From Puccinia triticina (Eukaryota > Basidiomycota > Pucciniomycetes > Pucciniales > Pucciniaceae), in contig NC_070564.1 of assembly GCF_026914185.1 (NCBI RefSeq), positions 7,130,001 to 7,194,000 on the forward strand: a stretch of DNA of 64,000 nucleotides. The letters run 5' to 3'. Positions 21,624 through 33,239 of this stretch are shown one piece after another. Numbering within the stretch: the first letter of the stretch is position 1; each line of letters opens with the position of its first letter. The notes under the pieces were generated by a model that did no database searches, was not told the DNA's origin, and saw only the letters and a list, made by a program, of their open reading frames with translations. The position numbers and the translations under genes were made by a program.

Positions 21624-23709
21624 CATGGTGGATTAAATTAACGTTTGACTTACCTGCAGGTTGTCTCGGGTTGAGTATCGGGCGCATTAGATAGTGATGA
21701 ATGAACTTCCTTGTCCTTGGCATTAGGTCCGGGAGCGCGCGGGATCACGGCGCTGGCGAATAATAGTCATATGGATCTGTCATACATCTGTGTTTTCCTT
21801 GTTTGATAACTGGCCTGTTGTTACGTTTGCTTGTTTATGCTAAATATCAGCGCGACTAGCCTGTGTTTTTGTTCCGGTGACTGCCACCCGGGTATGCAAA
21901 TGATTTTGTTTAAATAGTCTGATGTCAACTGGGGTTAGCGTTTATGGTGATTGCTGGCAAATACAGATTGGCATACCTCGGTCCCGATCTTGAACTGCGA
22001 CGTCGGGTTGATGGCACAAAGGCTGCCCATTGACTCGCGCAATAAACGGATTTTGGTTGAGGTTTAGTCTTCGAGTGCACGGCACTAGGCTCAACAAGTG
22101 ACCTATTAGTGGATTTCTGTATTAATGAAACTACTTTGTCATTGAGTTGGTCCCTTAATCGAGAGGTACCCCTGCTGGAAACCGCCAGAGTGGTTTAATC
22201 CGCGAGCTATTCGCAGGCCGGGAATGGGGAAAGCCCTCATTCTTTTCCATCCGTGGTGACTCTCCCCGCCAACTGCGTTGTATCTGCTTGCGCCCGCGCC
22301 ATTATAATAAGGGTCTCGAGATTTCGAAATCATTCACTCATCTTAGGCCATCTTTGTACGTTAATTGACCAAAGCTGTGTGTTTGGGGTCAAAATCATCA
22401 CTTGGTCTTAAATCAGCGGGAATGGGGAAAGCCCTCATTCTTTTCCATCCGTGGTGACTCTCCCCGCCAACTGTGTTGTATCTGCTTGCGCCCGCGCCAT
22501 TATAATAAGGGTCTCAAGATTTCGAAATCATTCACTCATCTTAGGCCATCTTTGTACGTTAATCGACCAAAGCTGTGTGTTTGGGGTCAAAATCATCACT
22601 TGGTCTTAAATCAGACAATTAATAGCATCACGCGTAAGCATTGGTCCGATCCGTAGTACTATTAGCTCCCAAACGGCGAAGGGCCTTAATAATCACGTAC
22701 CCGCGGGACTAGGCTCGTCTGCGCGTCGTGTGATGAATCTCACTAATTGCATGTGTTTTTATCGTATTGTATACTGTTCGTTGAACCTCAAGTGGATAGC
22801 TGCTCTGTTAGCGAGTCCTGTCGCCCCAGGAACGCTTTAACGATTTAAACGTGACGTCCATGGCCGTATAAATCTTATGCGTATGATGACAGATTTGTTT
22901 GGTACTAACCTCATATCTTCTCCATTATTGCTTGATATGTTTCAAGGTCTGTGCATTGGTTTGAAGAAGACGAGCAACAAACATAACGGCATGGCTGAAA
23001 CGCGCGAAAGTATGATAGAGTATACGAGGCGTAATTGGATGGCAATGATAGGCCGGCCCTTCAATTACAAGCTTCCTTCTGTCATCATGTCGTGTCCCAA
23101 TGATTGCTCTGCCTGTGGTTGTGTGCACTGGAACTATCGGGCTCAGGTAGGAGCTTTGGGTCATGGCTCTGACAAGCGTAGACCTAACTCACAGGCAATT
23201 GGCCCAGAGACGCGGGTCGGGCGTGAATTGAACCCTTAGTAGGGCAGGGACGCGTTTATTTGTGAAAAAAAATGATGGTCAGATCACCTGTTGGATGTAG
23301 CTCGTGTCGCGAATGCTAATGAGTGTCAAACTGTTTGTCGTTTGGAACTCAGATCCTCGCCTGAAATTGCTCATCTGCGTGGATCACGAGGGGATATTGG
23401 TGCAAGCTTTCATGACGGGACAGAGAATTGCGATTTGTTTCCTACTTTGGCGTGCATCACCATGAAATAACTTGCGCTCGGGTCAAGGCTAAGGAAAATT
23501 ACTGGTTGTCTAAGCTAATGATGCCTGATTGTTATGGAGGAATGGTGTACAGTGGCTTTTGGGTTAATAATTTTTCAACTGTATTATTGTCACAAGGTTA
23601 ATTGCTGGCAAGATTGTTCATTTATTGAAGTCAAGCTGTGAATGTGCGCATGGCAATTCGGCGGGTGGATAATGGTCTGTAACAAAGGCTGACCATGAGG
23701 GTCACTTTT
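21624..23709. other. No supported gene; contains a 198 bp tandem duplication
   Basis: The stretch lies between the converging OB-like genes 2 and 3. The only structure I can support is the tandem duplication at 22219-22614. A plus-strand ORF of 120 codons at 22877-23239 has no recognisable motif and I do not call it. Confidence 0.5.
22219..22614. repeat. Tandem duplication, two units of 198 bp
   Basis: Units 22219-22416 and 22417-22614 are nearly identical. The differences I see are C/T or G/A changes at CpG-type sites (for example GGGTCTCGAG against GGGTCTCAAG). This indicates a fairly recent duplication followed by transition mutations. Confidence 0.92.
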
Positions 23710-25917
23710 TCACGCCAAAGACTCTGCCCGAAATAACCTAGCGAGTAATGGAAGGGTCAGGTTGGGCAGGAAATGAGAATGACTGTGATTGCGTACCTGG
23801 ACGATAGCTTGACCTTTTGTAGCATTGACCCCCGCCAAATTGCCGTAAAACCACGCACAAAGACCAATGTGATCTGCATCTAGGGCGAATATGGAGGCTA
23901 TCTCCGCGGGTATTAAGTAGTCGATGACGAGCTTTGACGGAAGGTTCTGGTGCGGAGAATTAGCCAACTGTTTGGAATCAGTGTTGGTGGTGCGACTCAC
24001 TGGGGTTTTGTGTTCGAGTGTTATGGCGCAAGTTGGTTCGCCACTTAATATATTTGTGATTGACAGCTCGCAGATGGTCCCAACTGCATTGACTAGTAGT
24101 GGTGCTTCTTCGTTCAAGAGCTTGCGCGGTCGGCGCTCATTGGTCGTCCCACACGTAAAGTTCATTTCGAGGCGGCTGTCGGCACTCAGCCCAAGAATTG
24201 ATCCTCTGATAGTATGTTGTAGGGACTCCAAAGGGATGGATGAGTGGTAATCGAAGTTCCGTTGAGGGGGAGATAAGTTGTGAATAGGTTGAAAACCTAT
24301 TACAATTTACGGGTGGTTTGAAAGACCTGCCCCTCTGATGGTACTATGCAAATAACCAAGAGTCTTGTAATCAATATTTAAATTGGTGTGGCTGATTCCA
24401 AATATAGCTCTTACTTTTGTATAGTAATCTCTATCTGACCTAGATCACTTGCATCAATAGTTGAGGTGAATCTTTTGTAACTTGGTTTAATGTGGTGGGT
24501 GCGATAAAGTTTGATATATGTTGTAAGAATTTGTGATGTTAAATTGCTGACACTATGTTGTTATAAATAATCTGTTACAAAGTAAATATATATATATATG
24601 GGTTGGATGTTGGTTGTTGGTTGGTTGGTTGTTGGTTCTACTACTGTTCTTAACACACACTACAGTTCTCTACACTAATCCACTACTAATAACCACAATA
24701 AAACAGAACTTCCTAGGCTGCTACAAACTAAAACTAACCACAGTGACCAAACCTCTATAGGCTGATGGGGAAAAAGAAAATTATAGTGGGGAGAGGCCCT
24801 CCTTTTATGTTGGAGGATGACGGATTTCTGCTGCAGGAAGCTCCTTGTGAGGGATTTCTGCTGCAGAGGTTCTCACCTACACAGCCTTTCTACACAGCCA
24901 CAAATACAAACAACACAGCTTTGCTGTGCTAGATACACTTTAAATCCACAGCCAAACATCTATGATATACAAACTAACAAACAAATACACAGCCTTCAGA
25001 TAGATACCTTCTAACTCCAACTCCAAACAACACAGCCTCCTGATAGATACCTTCTAACTCCACCTCCAAACAACACAGCCTTCTGATAGAATCTTCCCTG
25101 AACAAACAAATACAAAGACTCCAGCCAAAGACGCTGTGCAGCCTGTGTTAGATACCTTCTATCTCCACCTCCCAAACAACACAGCCTCCTGAGAAATGGT
25201 TCCATGACCAAACCTTCCTAGAATGCAAGTACCCTTTCCTGTCCAGAATTATGGGGGTCTGGGGCTCTCCTCCTCTGCCTCCTGTTCCTTCCTTTCTTCC
25301 TTCCCTGTTGAGACATGTGCTCCCAATACCTTCCACCTCTTCTATTGATAACATCCTTCCACCTCCCTGCCATCTTACCTAGTCATGGTCCTCCATTCCA
25401 TCCCTGATCACACCATCCATCCTACATAATCCTAGTCTGCCGTTCCATCCGTGATAAGGCTATCCATTATCCATCCGTCTGTAATGACTCCATCCCTCAC
25501 ATGTACACATACACTGCTTGTATTATATATAACTTCCTCCTCTTATAATGAATGATAGCTGTATCTATGCTGTCCCAATACCTCTGCAATGTGCTTTTTG
25601 GCATTGTCACGCCAATGGAGCACCACAATGTGCTCCCTGGATTTGGTGGGTTGCTCCGAGGGAGGAACCTGTTCTGAGGTTGATGGGGAAAAAATAAGGG
25701 CCGGCTGACGGGCGTGCGGGGAGGCAATTGGTTGGCGAGTTGTTCTGACCAAAGTGCTGGTGCGTAAGCTGGGGCAGCGTGGGACATATCGCGGCTCAGT
25801 TGCAGGGGTGGTTGGACTCATGCATTCTTGAACGTATATTCCCCCGCGGACTTCAACCCTATCAGCCATTTGGGTGTCTTGAGGGGTGGTCTGAATTGTT
25901 CTATTGGCCTGGGGCAT
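23710..25917 (-). pseudogene. Helitron-neighbour OB-fold-like protein 3, split by an LTR
   Basis: Minus-strand homologue of the gene at 20879. Exon 1 (from ATG at 25917) encodes 31 residues ending R-G-G-I-Y-V-Q-E. It matches the length of exon 1 of protein 2 and shares N-R, D-R, R-G and I-Y-V-Q-E at the same positions. The expected donor GTGAGT reads ATGAGT, so it has apparently been lost by a G-to-A change. The core resumes after the repeat at 24279-25627, with S-I-P, I-R-G-S-I-L-G, V-N-A-V-G-T-I-C-E and L-E-H-K. Next come a 54 nt GTGAGT...CAG intron at the conserved place and W-F-Y-G-N-L-A-G. The end is a Q before a GTACGC donor (23797). The inserted LTR and lost donor make it non-functional. 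Confidence 0.65.
24279..25627 (+). repeat. ~1.35 kb LTR-like repeat, copy 1
   Basis: It starts TGTGAATAGGTTGAAAACC and ends CACCACA. It matches 53232-54482 along its length: the GGTTGAAARCCTATTAC start, AAAGACCTGCCCCTCT, CCAAACCTCT.TAGGCTGATGGG, a block of TGCTGCAG-type motifs and CAATACCTCTGCAATGTGC near the end. A purine tract (GAGGGGGAGATAA) precedes it, as in the second copy, which suggests a 3' LTR retaining a little internal sequence. It contains (TA)n and GTTG microsatellites at 24580-24640. It interrupts OB-like gene 3. Confidence 0.7.
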
Positions 25918-26894
25918 GGTTGTTGGGAAACTGTGTGATTGGGGTTTAATTTTGTTGTGTAGGGGGGCAGCGAGGGGGTTGGGATTGGTGCTTAGAGGTT
26001 TGAGGTTACTGTTGGGATAACGGGTTGAATTTATACCTTCCGGTGGCAGGCTGGATCTCGGGTTTGCCGCCATGCAGCCCTTCGAATAGTAGCTGGGCTG
26101 GTCGCGTCCAGGTTGGTCATCGTGGCGAGCCGCAATCATCTTGGCCTGGGGTGGCGATACTCGCCTGTTGGTCGTGGTAAGCGCGGCTGATCGGGCTCGG
26201 GCTGATTGGTCTAGCGAGTCGTCTGATGATGCGCGTGGGCGCCCTGGTGGGGGCGGACGGTTTGCGCGGGTAGTCGGTAGCGGGGCGGTGGATTTCGCCT
26301 GTGTTTGCCGCGTGGTCGATTGGGTGGGTGGCGTATCGGGACCTGGCTGTGGGCGGGCCAAGGTGAAATGCGAGGGGGTAACGGGTTTTGACGTGAGGTG
26401 CGGGGCAGACCCACGGCTGCGCAGCCGCTTGGCCTCTAGTTGTACAAATAAAATACCCATAACCAAAGCAGATTACACGTCTACTCTTGGCATTTACCCA
26501 TAGCCAAAACCAATGAGAATATTTCGGCGCCCTCAAAGACCTCTCCAGTATTTAAGGAGGTAATTGATCCACTGGAATTGGCCCCCCAGACATTTCACCA
26601 CCCATTAACCTGTAAGTTAACTCGTGAAAATTCTCCTCTGGCTTATTAAAGCCACCACTTCCTTTATTTCTGCCCTTTTTGGCACAAAACCCACTAGATC
26701 TTAACTCTAAAATTGCCAACATCCCTTATAAGCATTTATTACAGTTAAATCTTTATAAATAGTTGCTGTAAGACTCCCGCCTCTGACGCGCAGCCAATCA
26801 GTTTAAGCGCTTACCAGCTATTTCTACGTCAAAACCTTATATATCCCTGTTATTAATAAGTAAACCTTATTAATTACAAATATCCTCCTCTTAT

Positions 26895-27741
26895 CACCAG
26901 GAAAATAAAATATTCAGTTGATGACAAGTGACATCACACCAGCTCCAGCCAGCTACCCAGCATCTATCTAATATCTATCCACTAACTACCCCAATTTCCC
27001 AGCCATCTCCTCAACTTCCAAAATTTACCAAGGAGGTCCTGTTCAGTTTTTGATGAGCCCAACTGATCCTCAGTTCTGTCCTTTGGTACCCAGCTCATAC
27101 TCAGCTTTTTCGCCCAGCTCATACTCAGCTTTTTCAGGCAGCTCACTCTCAGAATTGGAATAAAGCCTTTTGACTAGTCCTTGCCCAGGTGATGCTCAGC
27201 TTTGTACTAGTCCTGGCACAGCTGACGCTCAGCTTTGTAGCAGTCCTTGCTCAGCCTTTTCCTATTCCTGTCCCAGCTGATGCTCATCCTGGGCCAGCTG
27301 GCCAGCTAATGCTCAGCTTTCTGAGTTTCAGCTGAGCCAGGCCAGAGAAAAAGATGGGAATCAGCTTGGACAGAACCAGAGCTGAAAATCAGCTAGGCTA
27401 GGGCCAAATCTGAGCATCAGCTGAGCCACAGCCAAGGCTGAGCATCAGCTGTGCCAGGGCCAAAGATGATCATCAGGTGGCCGGTGCTAAAGATGAGCAT
27501 CAGCTGGGCCAGGGAAACAACTGAGCATTAGCTGAGCCAGGGTAAAAGCTGAACATCAGCTGGGCCAGGGCCAAAGCTGAGCATCATCTGGTTTTGTCAC
27601 ATTGAGTGCTTTGATCCTGAAACCTGTAATGTGTGCCTGAGATGTTCTGGTGGAGAATAGCATCATTGGAGCAGTGTTGGAGCTGAAAACAAAGCTGTGT
27701 CATGTCACTTGCCATCAAGTGAATACTTTTTTTTCCTGGTG
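26895..27741. mobile_element. Non-autonomous TIR element (CACCAGG family), 847 bp
   Basis: The ends are inverted: CACCAGGAAAATAAAATATTCA and its counterpart, with similarity through AAGTGACAT. The 3 bp duplication TAT lies at 26892-26894 and 27742-27744. The interior is a large imperfect inverted repeat of short units: GCTGATGCTCAGCTTT-like on the left half (27040-27330) and GCTGAGCATCAGCTGGGCC-like on the right half (27330-27600). The whole element could therefore fold back on itself. There is no transposase. Same family as 30767-33239 and 34856-35978. Confidence 0.85.
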
Positions 27742-27744
27742 TAT

Positions 27745-29287
27745 ATAAGAGTGTTTAAACCCTTGTAGTGGTCAAATACCACGTAACAAGTTTGGCACAT
27801 TATTGCCAGTGTTTTATTTCAGTACAGTTATAGTACTAGGGCAAGAACCCTTATTTCTGACGGGTTTTTACCCTGAGTTTCATAAACATAGCTGACAAAC
27901 AGCAACGCCAACGCCCCTACGCCCAGATCAGTCCGCAATCCAAGGCTGAAACCGCTGCACTAAAAGTAGTGCAGCGCAGCGGAAATGGGCTCGCTGCGCT
28001 GCAATTTTTTATAGCGATTTTCCGCTACCGCTTCAGCTTTTTGAAAATGGAGGGAAAATTTCTTTTTTTTAGCGGACCAAAAAAGCGCCTCAAAAGCGCA
28101 AAGCCGCTGCGTGGTAGCGCAGCGCAGTGGCACTTCGCTAAAAAAGTGGGATTTGCAGCGGCAGATCCCGCTTTTATAATCTGGGTTCCCGCTTTTTGCG
28201 CTTTTCCGCTTTTAGCACTTTATGAGTGCAGCATAGCTAATGTTACTGCATGTTAGCGGCAATAGAGAGAAAATCAACTCAAAAAGAAACTAAAAAAGTG
28301 AACTATACCCCCTGAGTCTTGGTTGTAAAATGAAGCTTGTATATTAATAAGGTTATCCGGATAGATGGTAAAAAAGGTTATGGAAATAGAATTTGGAAAT
28401 TTAAACTGAGTTGGGTGGGTGATGTGGGTCCTGGGAAATCTGCAATTGGGATGAGACAAAGCAGTCGGTGACTGCCGGAGCAAAAAAATTGGCACATTCA
28501 GTCCCACAAGCGCAGCTTTTGCTGCGCTTGTGGGACTGATCCGGAGGCGGAGCAAGGAAAGCGGGGGCCAAGACTTCGCTTTTTGAGCTGAATTAACTGC
28601 GCAGCGCCAAAAGTGCGGAATAAGTATCAGCTAAAAATTGATGCAGCGCGCAAAAGCGCCCCAGTAGCGCTTGAAAGCGCACACCGCTATCGCTGCGCTT
28701 TCCCGCAGCGAAAGCGCCGCTTTTTCAGCTGCGCTTACGCTATGTCATCTAGGGAAATAGCGATTTTTCGCTGCAGAAAGCGGTAGCGCAGCGCGGTGAC
28801 GCTACTGCTTCAGCTTTTTGGGCTGGGTAGTTAGCGACGCCCGCTCCTCTGTGCTAAAATTGCCGCTTTCTGCAGCGTAGCGCAGCTTTTCAGTCTTGCG
28901 CAATCCCACATTCTTATCCCACTCCACACTCCCGACTACGCCCATGTTTTTCTGTCCATCCCCGACAATCATGTCCCTGTCAAATGTCCCGACAAAGTCC
29001 CTTTCAAATGTCCCGACAAAACCCGCCGCGCTTCCCAACGTACCGGACCGCCATCACTCTCTCCCAATAGCCACACCGCCCCAAACCCCAACAATCCACC
29101 TGTTTGACCAACATCCACTTTTCCTACCCGCCGACCCAATCCCGGATCTCACCCCGGAGCCGCATTAATACCAGGAATCAACACATCACAACGGCACCCA
29201 CAACACCGACCCACACTGTCACCACCATTGGCGACACCCCCCCCCCCCCCCCCCCCCCAAAAAGAATTTTTTTATAGGGGGGAGGTA
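27745..29287. other. No gene seen; AGCGC-rich blocks and a 22-C homopolymer
   Basis: Two blocks (about 27950-28240 and 28540-28895) are crowded with AGCGC/GCGCT and GCAGCG words in both orientations, separated by ordinary AT-rich DNA. A short tandem repeat of the type TGTCCCGACAAA lies near 28970-29030. A run of 22 C residues occupies 29237-29258. A purine tract (AGGGGGGAGG) at about 29277-29286 immediately precedes the LTR at 29288. Overlapping ORFs here look accidental. Confidence 0.6.
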
Positions 29288-29634
29288 TGTGAGCCGCGGC
29301 CCCCGCGGCCTCACAGCAAGTATCACAAGTGTATCACGGACCGACACCAAGTGCCCTACTTATAAGTCCCCCCAGTCCCGCCGCTCCTAGCTTGGCAGGC
29401 AAGTACTGAGACTTCCCCCGAGCTAGGTGAGCAACCATCCTTTCTCCTTTCTCCTCTTCCCTTTTTCCCTTCTCTCTCTCTCTCCCCCAAAGTTGTATAT
29501 AGAGGGAAGTACTGAGACTTCCCTGAGCTAGCTCTTCCCCCTGCAATATAATAAACAGTGGTTCTAGAAAAGCTGCCCTTCGTCCCTTGTGCCCTTGTCC
29601 TCACCCCTTGACCTTGTCTAGTGAAGCGCTTACA
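29288..29634 (+). repeat. LTR, 347 bp, with preserved polypurine tract upstream
   Basis: It begins TGTGAGCC and ends CTTACA. It has the duplicated-block layout of the other short LTRs here: AGTACTGAGACTTCCC occurs twice, separated by about 100 bp. The purine tract before it marks it as a 3' LTR, or as one LTR of a truncated element. I find no target duplication. It differs in sequence from the LTR at 34445, so the two are not a pair. Confidence 0.75.
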
Positions 29635-30269
29635 CGAGCTCTGCTCAATCACTTGCAGATACGGCAACCACATCGGGAACCGCAACGGCAAGATTAGAGT
29701 TAAACTCAGTGTCTGAGTACGTACCTCAAGGAGAGTTAAAGTCGGAGCAACAGCTAACCTACTTAACTCTTGTAGAAACCTTGCAGACCACATCGGTAAC
29801 CAGAACAGCCAGAACCAACAGGATTGCATCAACCGCCGCTCAAGGTGAGTAGACCGTCCTCTTCAAGGATTGGTAGAAACAGCTTGTAAGACTGACTGTG
29901 TACAAACAATGTTTGACCAGCAAATACCGACTCAGCTCACTTGTTCAGACAGGAAAAGACCAAGCTTCTTAGATAGCTGGTTCCTGCATTGGTGAGCCCG
30001 GTAAAAGACCAGACCAGAAGCGTAGCCAAGATCAAAGCTGACAAAGGTGTTTTCTTTAGAAGATCCTTTGTTAGTCTTGAGCATTGACCGTTGCCGCTTC
30101 AGAACTCAGAAGCAACCAAGAAGAATTTCACCAAAGCCAGGCAACATCTTGCTCTGCTTTCAGGTAAAAGACATTCTTCTCCAGTCGCACTTTCTTTTTC
30201 TTAATTTATGAAATTGTAAATACACATGAATTAAGACAAAGAAAATTTTTCAGTTGCTCCAACTTTTTC
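29635..30269 (+). repeat. Leader/LTR segment related to the elements at 309 and 62112
   Basis: It shares with 62112-62945 the blocks CAGACAGGAAAAGAC, GGTTCCTGCATTGGTGAG-like and TTAGTTGCTC-like, and the sequence near the end up to CTTTTTCA. It contains GGTGAG and GGTAAA motifs in series. Its 5' part is missing, where the LTR at 29288-29634 abuts. It lies directly before the gag fragments that start at about 30279. Confidence 0.6.
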
Positions 30270-30766
30270 ATCTCCAATGGACCCCAATTTAAGGGTCCCC
30301 TTCAAAATGCCAAAAATTTTCTGACATGGATTCAGGCTGTCACGATCTTCTTTTTGACAAAAGTAGTCACCCATGCTGACAACAAAAGTCTCATTCTTGG
30401 TTCCCTAATTGCAGACACAAACCTGCCCACCTTCTACCGGGTCAAGAGTCCTAAATTTGCTGGCAAGTCGTGGGAAGAATTCCGAGAAAGACTTTTGAAT
30501 TCTGCCTTCCAGAAGACTGGCGAGTGGACCTTTGAAAATGGATAGTCGGCCTTGAAATGAACAGCTCTGAATCCTTCCTCCAATACAGCAGCCAAGCACT
30601 TACTCTACAGACACTAGTTAATTTTGAAAAGGATGTTTTTGATTATCTTGATCTTGACAAATTTGTCGTCCTTGGGTTGCCTCAAACTCTTCAGAGTAAG
30701 GTAAGAGACTTCCAACTCCCCCTGCAGAAACCATTCAAATATGGCACTTTTGAGAACCGCACCAAT

Positions 30767-33239
30767 CACCAGGGGGGAACACATGTGTGGCACTCTCTAA
30801 AGAGTGCCAAGCCGTATGTTTCTTTGGGAAAGCTGATTGATTTCAACTGTGTGAGCATGTGTGATGCAGGCTTCAAATATGTTGAACTTATGTTCAATTA
30901 AGGCTGATCATAGATTCACTCCATGGTGTACACACTGGCAATTCAGTGGAGGGTACCTCCACTTGATGCTTGGTAAACTCTTGGATTCTACACTTACTGG
31001 TGTGTATCAGCCATCAAGGTGAGACACCCTCCGCTCAATGATTGGGGTGTACAGCCATTGAGTGGAGATACCCTCCAATTTATGACTGTTGGACAACCAT
31101 TGAGTGGAGGGTGTGTCCACTCAATTAACATATGCACATTACCAGCTGCATATCAAGTGAAGACATACTGCACTTGATGACTGGTGGTGAATGCCATTGA
31201 GTGGAGGGATTCTCCACTCAATGACTGGTGTGTACCGGACATTGAGTGGAGGGGTTCTCCACTAGGTGATTGGTGTCTACCAGCCATTGAGCGGAGACAC
31301 CCTCCAATACTGGGGTGGGAATAACCCGCCTCAATGACCAGCACTACATGGGAGTCATTGTGCCTTACCTTTCCATGTTTGACGGAGAGGTACATGCTGT
31401 ACATTGCGCTGGGAGAGTCCAGGCTCAATGAGCAGTACATACCGTCCATCCGGCTGCGCTTTTCTGAGCTAGGTGGCTAGTATATATGCCTACCATGCTC
31501 GGAAAGGTTGGCTTGATGACCAGAATGTGCTGGTCATCAGGCTAAGGCTTCCCTAGATTGATGACCAGGTGCTGGCCATTGTCTTTGAGTTCGGAGACGC
31601 CGCAGATTGATTACTGGGGCATTATAGCCATCAAGCGCGGCCTCTACCCACTCAATGACCAGTTTGTGCTGGCCATCAAGTTTGAGGAGGCCTAGATCGA
31701 TGACCAGAGCATACTGGTCATTGATCTTGGGTTTTCCGAGCTCTGTAGGCAGCACATACTGGTCATGGGGGCTGGGAAAGCCAGGCTCAATGACCAGTAT
31801 GTGTTTTACTGTTGAGGGTGGGGGCTTTCCCAGCTCGATGATAGCAAGCAGGGCTCGGTGAGTCTGGGTACATTGGCACCTTGCAAATGTCCTCCCTGAT
31901 GTTTGGCCAAACATGACGGTGGACATTGCAGAAAAAAATCAACACTCCCCGGGGGCACACGGGGATGCAGGGCTGATCTCTGTTGTCCCTCGGCAGCTGC
32001 TGTTGACTTATGCCCACCTTGAAACTCCCTAATTTTTTTGGTGCTTTTCACCACATATACATGGGTGCAAATGCTCCTCCTCCAATGTGAATTATGTTGA
32101 TTGATCTGGTTAAAGCAGGTACTACTACAAAGTGCATAAGTGTTATCTAAGAACTTGGCAACTACGTACCATGTCATAATAGCAATCAACACCATGTTAT
32201 TGCACAATGCCCATCAACATGATGGTACCTGTGATGAAAGCATGCTACCTGTAGGAACAAATTGGCGGAAAATTTCAGGGAAAAGATGTGAAGATACTCA
32301 ATCTACAAGACAAAAGGTTTTACCAATGCTGGGATATGCATGGGCATTTCAGAATTCACTGTTCACCTTGGATTTCTCAGACCAGTTTCTGAAATTTTTT
32401 GTTTGCTGGTTCCAGGATCCCTGAAATATTGATGAACCTGTTGATATCCACCAATCTACCCACCTTCTCTTGAGAAACTTGATTAATTTCACAACTAGCC
32501 ACATTTTGTAGTCAGGTGGCGGTAAAACTACGAAAATTTTGCAATGTGTATTCTCATATGCCAGGTGTAGTACAAAAATAACAGCTGATGACACTTCAAA
32601 CTTTACCTTTCATGAGTATTCCATCCTTTGTTAAACATGGTAGGGAAAACAGCCCCTGTCATTGTTCACATTTCATGGCATTGCAATGTGGAAAGTTATA
32701 AGTTACACAGCTTTTCCCAGCTTTGGCACTGTTTGATACTCAAAGAATAGACATTTGGTTTTAACATCACTTACCTCCCGATTTTTCACAGGAATAGGCA
32801 TGACAGAAACATGCCGGAAGGATTCATCTACCACTTGGTTGAGAATTTGGAGTTGCTAAATTTTACAATTTTTTTTCCACAATCTCATTTTACATGTGTT
32901 TTGAATGAAAGAAATCAGCTCTCCAAAATATTCCTTTTCACTTAGTCAAGGATATTTTTAGCATAAGTATAGTCAAATTCTTGGCACCACATCTTGTGCA
33001 TTGAATTTAACATCCAGAATGTGATCCAGATTGACCAGAAAAACAATTTCACAAGAGAGATTTTCATGTGTTGGCGTTGAGGGAGATCAGTTGGAAACAA
33101 CTTCACCTAAAGTTACGCTTGGATTGAGAAGAAAGTTGAGCAAAGGGTTACAGTTGAAATTGAACTCACATCACACCATTTGAAGGATAAAATTACGGTC
33201 TGGCACTCTCTAGAGAGTGCCACACATTCCCCCCTGGTG
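30767..33239. mobile_element. Non-autonomous TIR element (CACCAGG family), 2473 bp
   Basis: The inverted ends begin CACCAGGGGGGAA, followed within 15 bp by a perfect short palindrome-like block (TGGCACTCTCT...AGAGTGCCA). The 3 bp duplication AAT lies at 30764-30766 and 33240-33242. The gag frame closes on removal. The left third is a degenerate minisatellite; the right part is AT-rich and non-coding. No transposase. Confidence 0.9.
30900..31850. repeat. Degenerate hairpin minisatellite inside the TIR element
   Basis: Irregular units of about 55-70 bp. From 30900 to 31310 they are built on CCACTTGATG/CATTGAGTGGAGG, and from 31470 to 31830 on GATGACCAG...CTGGTCAT. Each unit is itself palindromic. 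The second type resembles the array at 40690-41480. Confidence 0.75.

Noticed and set aside
22877..23239. A 120-residue host gene
   Set aside because: No motif, no homology to the neighbouring genes, and no splice support.
25543..26466. A 307-residue Pro/Ser-rich minus-strand protein
   Set aside because: The ORF covers exon 1 of OB-like gene 3, its intron-like part and an LTR-like end; the rest is low-complexity Pro/Ser/Arg sequence without conserved motifs.
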